The notes under the pieces were generated by a model. The model was not told the DNA's origin, did no database searches, and saw only the letters and a list, made by a program, of their open reading frames with translations. From NCBI RefSeq assembly GCF_018812025.1, contig NC_063061.1:34680493-34744492 (forward strand): a stretch of DNA of 64,000 nt. The letters run 5' to 3'. Of the stretch, positions 57,443-64,000 are shown piece by piece. Both the position numbers and the translations under genes were made by a program. This stretch comes from Megalobrama amblycephala. Taxonomy: Eukaryota > Chordata > Actinopteri > Cypriniformes > Xenocyprididae. Every line of letters starts with the position of its first letter. The stretch's first letter is position 1.

Positions 57443-58237
57443 TTCTGTAACACTTGTGTTCAGGCAGGAAGATGATGGAGACAGAGCCAGTGGATCCGCA
57501 GGCGCAGACTGAGGGTCGAGGGAGCTGAGCGACATCGCTGGTGCAGGAGACCAAGGTGATGTCAATGCGACGAGCGTCATAGGCAGAGCCAGAGTACCTG
57601 AGGACAGAGACGACACTGATGAGACAGAGGTGACCCCGGAGGGAGCAAGGAGCCCGCTGTAGCCATTAGGGAGGGACAAAGCACAGTGGATGGCCTGGAT
57701 GTCCGTGGCGTAGGCAGCGTGAAGACAGACCAAGGGGGAGCCGGCGGGATGAGGGAATCTGGTGGAGTCACTCGGACGAAGGTCTCTGGAGGAGCCAAAG
57801 TTGGGAGAAGCCAGGGTGGAGCCGAGATGGAAGGAAGGGATCCGAGGAGCTGCCGGATCCTCCTTGACAGGTGCTTCTGGTGGTTGCTCGACCTGTGGCT
57901 TGACGTCCTGACAGGGTGTCCCCAGAGACAGCGCAGGGCTGCAAATATCCAGAAGCGATGGAGCTGGAGGACTGAGCTCTGTGGTGGTGGAAGTGACAGG
58001 AGACTGGACATGATGGTGGTGTCGTTAAACAATGATGAAGATTCAGGAATCAGGTGGGATAGGGTGGAAGTTGACAAGTCTCTATTGAAGTCGATCAGCC
58101 AGTCCTCTGCTTCCGTTCCCACAGGCTAACACCATTGGTCAGAACCATGTTGCGGCACTGCATCCGGGGCGATGGCAAACTCTGTTCCCTTTTCCTCGGG
58201 CTCTGGCTCGCTCGTCGTGGGTGGTGCCGCTCGGTCT

Positions 58238-58285
<48 letters not shown>

Positions 58286-58536
58286 CACATGATCTCCATA
58301 GTCACTAGTGTAGAAGCTTGCTCTGGATCGGGACGCGATGTTCTCCAAACAGCTAACGATAGTCTCCCTTCAGGATAATTGTAGTTGGCCCTGATCCAGA
58401 AAATAGGCTTTAGGGTCTCGTCGTCGACAAAAGTTAAAAAAAAGTTTATGCTCTCTTGAGCCAGGACGACAGATTTTGCCGGTTGTCCATTTTGGGTGGT
58501 CCAATTCTCTGTAAAATTTGTGTTCAGGCAGGTGTA
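57443..58536. repeat. GC-rich repeat with flanking direct repeats and a 47-base G run
   Basis: TTCTGTAACACTTGTGTTCAGGCAGG near 57443 recurs as TTCTCTGTAAAATTTGTGTTCAGGCAGG near 58508, about 1.06 kb apart, like the ends of an LTR-type element or a duplication. The interior is GC- and GA-rich with open frames on both strands that lack known domains. G47 lies at 58238-58284. Confidence 0.5.
58238..58284 (+). repeat. Uninterrupted run of 47 G
   Basis: A homopolymer of 47 G on the plus strand. Such a tract can form G-quadruplex structures. Its length in the assembly is not reliable. Confidence 0.9.
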
Positions 58537-58577
58537 ATAGTTTCTGTAAATAGTTGTGGGATAAATCTTGGCTTTTT

Positions 58578-59445
58578 ATATATATATTATTTAATTAAAA
58601 ATACAGTAAAAAACAGTAATATTGTGAAATATTATTACAATTTAAAATAACTGTGTACTATTTAAATATATTTGACAAAGTAATTTATTCCTGTGATGCA
58701 AAGCTGAATTTTCAGCATCATTACTCCAGTCTTCAGTGTCACATGATCCTTCAGAAATCATTCTAATATGCTGATTTGCTGCTCAATAAACATTTATGAT
58801 TATTTTCAATGTTGAAAACAGTTGTGTACTTTTTTTTTCAGGATTCCTTGATGAATAGAAAGTTCAAAAGAACAGCATTTATCTGAAATACAAAGCTTCT
58901 GTAGCATTATACACTACCGTTCAAAAGTCTGGGGTCAGTAAGAATTTTTATTTTTATTTTTTTGAAAAGAAATTAAAGAAATGAATACTTTTATTCAGCA
59001 AGGATGCATTAAATCAATCAAAAGTGGCAGTAAAGACATTTATAATGTTACAAAAGAATAGATTTCAGATAAACACTGTTCTTTTGAACTTTCTATTCAT
59101 CAAATAATCCTGAAAAAAAAAATTGTACACAAATATTTTGTACAATTGTACACATTAAATGTTTCTTGAGCAGCAGATCAGCATATTAGAATGATTTCTG
59201 AAGGATCATGTGACACTGAAGACTGGAGTAATGATGCTGAAAATTCAGCTTTGATCACAGGAATAAATTACTTTGTGAAATATATTCAAATAGAAAACAG
59301 TTATTTTAAATTGTAATAATATTTCACAATATTACTGTTTTTACTGTATTTTTAATTAAATAAATGTAGCCTTGGTGAGCAGACGAAACTTCTTTTAAAA
59401 ACATTAAAAATCTTAGTGGTTCCAAACTTTTGGACTGTACTGTAT
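58578..59445. mobile_element. Foldback element containing CACTACCGTTCAAAAGTCTGG
   Basis: Left-arm blocks (TTAATTAAAAATACAGT, GCTGAATTTTCAGCATCATT, AGTCTTCAGTGTCACATGAT) recur in inverse order at 59070-59365. The inner TCAGGATTCCTTGATGAATAG pairs with CTATTCATCAAATAATCCTGA. It is a long nonautonomous hairpin element of a type common in cyprinids. Confidence 0.8.
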
Positions 59446-59469
59446 ATATATATGTATATATATATATAT

Positions 59470-59652
59470 ATTTATTTATGGGCTTTTTTGTGCCTTTATT
59501 TGGAGAGGACAGTAGAAAGCAGACAGGAAAGCATTGGGCAGAGGGAGGGGGGCAGGATCAGCAAAGGACCTTGAGACGATAATTGAATTCAGGTTGCCGT
59601 GAACACATTTGCACCATATGTCGGCGCACTAACCACTAGGCTATCGGCACAG
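59470..59652 (-). repeat. tRNA-derived SINE
   Basis: Read on the minus strand it starts GTGCCGATAGCCTAGTGGTT, which contains an A box, has a B-box region near 59590 and continues to a pyrimidine-rich body ending CCAAATAAAGGCACAAAAAA. It belongs to the same family as 9400 and 9690. A (TA)n tract flanks the tail at 59442-59470. Confidence 0.75.
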
Positions 59653-59801
59653 ACAATCTTGGCATTTTTAATATGTTTATGAAGGCAGCTACAACTGAGA
59701 GAGAAAACAAAATTGCTCCACCTAACATGTGGTTAAGGTGGGAAAAAATTACATTTTGTCAACTCTGTCAGGTTGAATGTCTGATGGTTGAGATGGTTGT
59801 G

Positions 59802-60231
59802 GGTCTGTGTAACGCTTTGCAGTTTCACCATCAAAATGAACCAAATGAAAAGTTGGCTTCAAACTTTCATTTTTTCATTTTTTAGAATACTTCACAAACG
59901 GATAATTGTAAAAAATATCTATCCATAACTGTACAGCGCTCTGGATGAATATCAACACACGCTCCACCACTGGCGACATTGGTCGTACGATCCACCCGCG
60001 AGCGCTCATTATTAATGGAAAATCAGAATAATGAGTCATATTTTATGTTTGTTCAAAAATCAGATTCGGACGCAACAACCCAAACGTAGACTCGAAAATT
60101 AAACTGAGTGACAATTATCCGTTTGTGAAGTATTCTAAAAAATGAAAAAATGAAATTTTGAAGCCAACTTTTCATTTGGTTTATTTTGATGGTGCAAATT
60201 GAACAAAGAACTGCAAAGCGTTACACGGACC
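59802..60231. mobile_element. 430-bp foldback with exact 6-bp duplication
   Basis: GGTCTGTGTAACGCTTTGCA and its inverse (TGCAAAGCGTTACACGGACC) bound the element. GTTGTG at 59796-59801 and 60232-60237 is an exact duplication. Arms of about 110 bases (to AACGGATAATTGT) pair, and the middle (59940-60100) is GC-richer and unpaired. No open frame. Confidence 0.8.
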
Positions 60232-60237
60232 GTTGTG

Positions 60238-61390
60238 CTCTCAAAAGGTCATGATTCTATATTGAAGGATATTATTTAAGTATAAAGATTTAAAAATTAG
60301 TATTTGAGGGATGCACTGAGATCCTTAAATAAATCCATCAAATGATTCCTGTTTTAAATATGCCCAATACGATTTTCTGATACATAAATAGGCCTATTGT
60401 TACACTGAATGACATTTTAGTGGGTGTCATGGAAAAAAAAAAAAAATGTAAAGCTATATTACAATTTTTATCTTTGATTCTAAAGTATTACAGTAGCTGC
60501 AATTTAGTATATATGACCAACACATAGTGGATCGACATGATTCATTCTATTTAAACAGTTTTACTTTCCCTGAAATCATTAACGATCAGACTTTAGACAT
60601 TGTAAAAGACAAAATCTTTAAAACACATCAGAGTGAGTTACATCATTTTGATCACATTCACAAGCACATGACTAAAAAGATAAAAGTTTTTTTTTTCCAA
60701 AGTTTTAAAAAGATCAAAGTATCATGCCAATTACACAATCAGTTCAAAGATAATCAATACAAAATAACAAATGCTCTGAAATAACAAGTAAAAGATGCAT
60801 ACCTGACATTAGAAAAATACATTATATATTACATCACATCATGGCACACCACACACGATAGGAGCAAAATGGTTGGTTTGTCCTCTTGTTTGTGGTCTCT
60901 CACATTTTGAAAATCTTATACGTTTTCAAATCTTTTAGTGTGCACACAGCATTAAGGGAACTAACTTGGAATTAATAAAAACTGAACTGGAGACACAAGT
61001 GACAAACACATGGAAGCAAAAAGGCAACTATATAATCCTGACAGGCATGAAATAAATAGTTTTGAAACATTTATATTACGCATGTAACAATAATCCACTG
61101 GAGGAGCGTTGAGTTGTTTAGTTTTATTTAACCAATTTAAGGCTGAAAGAACCTCAGATACTTAGTTCTCCTGAGATACAGACAATACAAACACATACAG
61201 GCATCTGTCTCCACACCCCCAGATGAAGACCTTTCCCTTCTGTCCTTCCTTCGCATTTGTTCCTTCTCCCCAACTTCCTTCCCTTTACCCGTTCTTCCCT
61301 TCACTCAATTCACTCAGAATTATTATATAAAAATAGTATGTTCTGTGTCAATGCAAGTGAATTTACAGTCATGTTTGGTATCATTTTAAG
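60238..61390. other. No gene recognised
   Basis: AT-rich intergenic DNA. The open frame at 60527-60784 is lysine/histidine-rich low-complexity sequence without a domain and is probably chance. Confidence 0.45.
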
Positions 61391-61396
61391 TGCTTA

Positions 61397-61659
61397 CACT
61401 CTTAAAAATAAAAAAGTTCCAAAAGGGATTTGCAGTGATGACAAAGAAGAACCATTCTGTGTTCCCCAAAGAACCTTTCAGTGAACAGTTCTTAAAAATA
61501 ACCATTTTCTTCTTAAATGGAAGATTTTTTTTTAAATAATCTAAAGAATCTTTTTCAACTATAAAGAATCTTTTGTGCATTGGAATGGTTCCATAGATAT
61601 TAAATGTTCTTCATGCAACCAGATGCCAAAAAAGAACCTTTATTTTACTGTGGAGAGTG
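61397..61659. mobile_element. Short element, CACTCTTAAAAATAAA termini
   Basis: It begins CACTCTTAAAAATAAA after a TA and ends TTTATTTTACTGTGGAGAGTG, with internal AAGAACC/GGTTCTT motifs in both senses. A truncated relative is at 1324. The right TA is not preserved. Confidence 0.65.
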
Positions 61660-61689
61660 TGTCCTTTCCCAGAAGATAGTTATTGCAGA

Positions 61690-61910
61690 CAGAGTCAAGT
61701 CAAGTCACCTTTATTTATATAGCGCTTTTTACAATGCAGATTGTGTCAAAGCAGCTTTACAGTGATAACTGGTATATAATTTTGGCTGCACAGCAGCTCT
61801 TAAAGAATAGTGTCAATGCAGGCAGATCAAAGCACTGTTGAATAAATGTCAAGAATACTGTTGAATATCGAATGTCAAGTCAAATGTCAAGTGTCCCCAA
61901 CTAAGACAGA
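61690..61910. repeat. Dispersed repeat (CCTTTATTTATATAGCGCTTTT)
   Basis: CACCTTTATTTATATAGCGC, TTACAATGCAGATTGTGTCA and AAGCAGCTTTACAGTG form a very common fish repeat. AAGTCAAGTCA motifs occur at both ends (61695 and 61877). Confidence 0.65.
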
Positions 61911-62650
61911 GTCTTCTGATGTTGTTTAGCACTGTCTTTCATTATGGAAAGAGTCTGCATGACCACATATGAACTTACAGTAGCTTCTGTATGCCATAAA
62001 TCATCAGTTATCTATTCTATACAGGGTCTTTCATGCAAATTACTACCCAGGTCTGGGATCTTGATTAAAGGAAATTACAATTGTTAGTTCATGCCGCCAT
62101 TTTGAAGATGTTTTGTCTTGGTCTGGGTATTTAAAGACATGTTGTAAAAGGCTCAGCGCGATCCTGTACAAAGATCATCCCATAATGCTGAGTGTCTTCC
62201 ATACACTTTGCATTATGTGTTTTTCTAAGGTCAGGTACAGTGGCAAGCGTTGACTTTTTTTTAACCGGGTATGCTGGGTGGTGTGTCATGTAAATAAAAT
62301 GTGTCCGATTCAGTTACATTGAATGGGTTTATAGCTAATAAGCTAATAAGATAGACGTTTGCATTCTCTCTAGACAGTGTTAGTTTACTTAGTAAGCAAC
62401 TGTAACACTGTAACTTTGTAAGGAACACATAGCCACACAGCGAAAACAATTTCTAATATGTTGGACCTTTTACTGAGAGTAGCCTACATTTACCTGTTGA
62501 GAAGTGCCTTCACAAGCAACCGTAAGAGCTTTTGTGATGTTCGAGTCAACAGATGTGCGACATGCGAAAGGTGCGTTTGCAAATTATGCTGTATTTTTTT
62601 AAGTCCACTAGGTACCGCTAGTGTCACAGAAATTACATACTTCACCTTTA
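61911..62650. other. No gene recognised
   Basis: Intergenic DNA. A short frame at 62458-62703 has scattered cysteines but no recognisable fold. Confidence 0.4.
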
Positions 62651-62659
62651 AACGTATCA

Positions 62660-63345
62660 GGGGCTGTTTACACAACACCGTTTTCAACTTTATGCGTTTT
62701 TGACGTTCATTTACGCGACAACAGAGTTTTGGTGGCCTGAAAACACAAACTTTTAAAAACGGGTTTCAAAGTGCAAGTTTTTGATAACGGTCTCTGTGTA
62801 AACAAAAACACTAATCAGTGAAAACGATGATGTCATGCACATGCATATTACAATTTGTAGTCTATAGTGTTTCATCGCCATCTAATGGCCTACCAACAAA
62901 ATACAGCGTTTTTAGTCATTTTCACTGATTCGTATGAATGGGGATCATTTTGACAATGGTGTCGTCTGTATGCGCAAAACTCAAAGGAAAAACTTCTCAG
63001 TTTAACCATATCGTTGTAAACTGAGCATACCCTCAGTTTAGGACACAGATCTAAATCAGACACGACAAATAATAAACTCCATGCAGCAGCAGCTAATTTT
63101 TCCTCTTGGGTGAGCGATCCACTCACAGCTTATCCTGCCCATGAAATCCCCCATAGGCCAGCAAACCAAGGAGAACGTGAGACAGTGATGACGTTCTATA
63201 ACAAAGCAGAGTTGTGACACTCCCATAGACTTTCATAGGATCTGAGGAATGCGGAAGTAACGCATGTTGTGGGGCAGCCGAAAGTTCCAAGGACTGAACC
63301 CCATTTATTTTCAGTGTTTCCGAAGTTCACTCGCTGGTAAGTTGA
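62660..63345. repeat. Dispersed repeats (ACACCGTTTTCAACTT and GTGACACTCCCATAGACTTT types)
   Basis: ACAACACCGTTTTCAACTTT, TTTACGCGACAACAGAG and GTCATTTTCACTGATTCGTA belong to one fish repeat (about 62660-62980). AGTTGTGACACTCCCATAGA and GGAATGCGGAAGTAACGC (63209-63270) belong to another. Open frames here are chance. Confidence 0.5.
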
Positions 63346-64000
63346 TGAAATTACTGCATTTTTGACATTTGAATGAATTGGCCGACCTCTCATGAATCTT
63401 GTCAATAGCTGTATTTTATGTAACCAGTTTTAGTTAATGTTTATTGGAAGATAATAACGTTAGTTAGACTCTAATTGCAGCAAGCTTAAGTGACCAAAGC
63501 TTCACTAACGTTAGCTACCATAATTTGATGTCAGTTAGGTTACATTTACTTTTACATTTGCATGTCATACAACGTTTATCTTCAGTTATTAGATTTGTTG
63601 TTAACGCTTAATTACCAGTTCATTAAAGGACCAGAGAATAACACAGTAAGGAGGTTGCATACACTTAGTAGCCACTTTATTAGGTAGTAGGTACACCTTT
63701 ACGATCTAATGGAATGCAATACAAAAGCTCTAGCATGAATTCTACTATTATTAACTTTATAATCAGCCAGAAATGTGTAAAGGTGATGTTGCTCTATATT
63801 GTATTCAGAGGGGTGTCTTATTTTTGGCCCACCTATTTACATACATGAGGTGGCCAGAATATAAAACACATCTGGATATAAAGCAAGTAAACACCTCCAC
63901 AAACTATGACCTCAATGCTAAAACATGTGATTGAATTTACACCTCTATTACAGCATAAAAAAAAAAAAAAATCATTATAGAAACTTAAAATCAGAATTTA
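63346..64000. other. No gene recognised at the right edge
   Basis: AT-rich intergenic DNA. The 63670-63870 stretch (AGTAGCCACTTTATTAGG, AGGTGGCCAGAATATAAAAC) resembles a dispersed repeat. A poly-A run lies at about 63958-63972. Confidence 0.4.

Noticed and set aside
57577..58129. Overlapping 181- and 147-residue frames on opposite strands
   Set aside because: GC-rich repeat sequence yields long frames on both strands by composition; no domain, signal peptide or splice structure.
58139..58378. Proline- or glycine-run frames across the G tract
   Set aside because: They are translations of the homopolymer and have no meaning as proteins.
60527..60784. 85-residue plus-strand frame
   Set aside because: AT-rich, lysine/histidine-rich low-complexity sequence with no hydrophobic core, no motif and no neighbouring exon.
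62458..62703. Cysteine-containing 81-residue frame
   Set aside because: Cysteine spacing does not fit the Ly6/LU pattern seen elsewhere here, and there is no signal-peptide exon nearby.

Overview
The window looks like a piece of a teleost, most likely cyprinid, nuclear genome. It is AT-rich, its genes are split by GT-AG introns, and it is saturated with transposon families and short foldback elements typical of carp/zebrafish-like genomes. An exactly 1,000-base run of N (22476-23475) marks an assembly gap. No bacterial-type operons, tRNA, rRNA or CRISPR arrays were seen.

Two host gene families carry the coding content. (1) 2.3-20 kb, plus strand: a tandem array of two-exon rhodopsin-like (class A) GPCR genes. 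Each unit has a noncoding first exon ending in CAG|GT and a single coding exon. Five first-exon copies are visible (2296, 6957, 10967, 15285, 17379) but only three intact coding exons (12554-13393, 15768-16598, 19203-20036) and one shredded coding fragment (7166-7258). The fifth first exon is split by a 1.5-kb palindromic transposon. (2) 31.9-56.8 kb, minus strand: Ly6/uPAR (three-finger, LU domain) genes. Two are five-exon genes with two LU domains and a GPI-type tail (31943-34095, 196 aa; 53969-56806, 199 aa). One is a four-exon, one-domain gene (43734-44585, 119 aa), with a broken copy beside it (42377-42811). Their exons had to be assembled by hand from splice sites; all internal introns are phase 1 and each domain has ten cysteines.

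The rest is mobile DNA. The retroelements are a truncated DIRS-like element (4021-6956), a truncated Ty3/Gypsy-like pol with a polypurine tract and LTR start (7258 to about 9100), and a degraded LTR element with gag-like fragment (about 49290-50200). The DNA transposons are a Tc1-type IR/DR element with a broken transposase (37430-38997), hAT-like elements with 8-bp duplications (34689-35321, 45536-46824, 50238-52779, 54250-55620), a Harbinger-like element (32236-32884), TTAA-flanked elements (2462-4016, 23685-24092, 33135-33359), TA-flanked foldbacks (17415-18950, 24801-25763, 26524-29885), a foldback with a 6-bp duplication (59802-60231) and tRNA-derived SINEs.

The most informative signals come from comparing duplicates inside the window. 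Paralogous introns and repeats supply empty sites that fix several insertion boundaries. The promoters of the two large Ly6 genes share a TATA box and an interferon-response-like motif. The GPCR array shows a transposon splitting the noncoding exon of a gene whose coding exon is still intact. I see no convincing new multi-gene system; the novelty is in these structural events.
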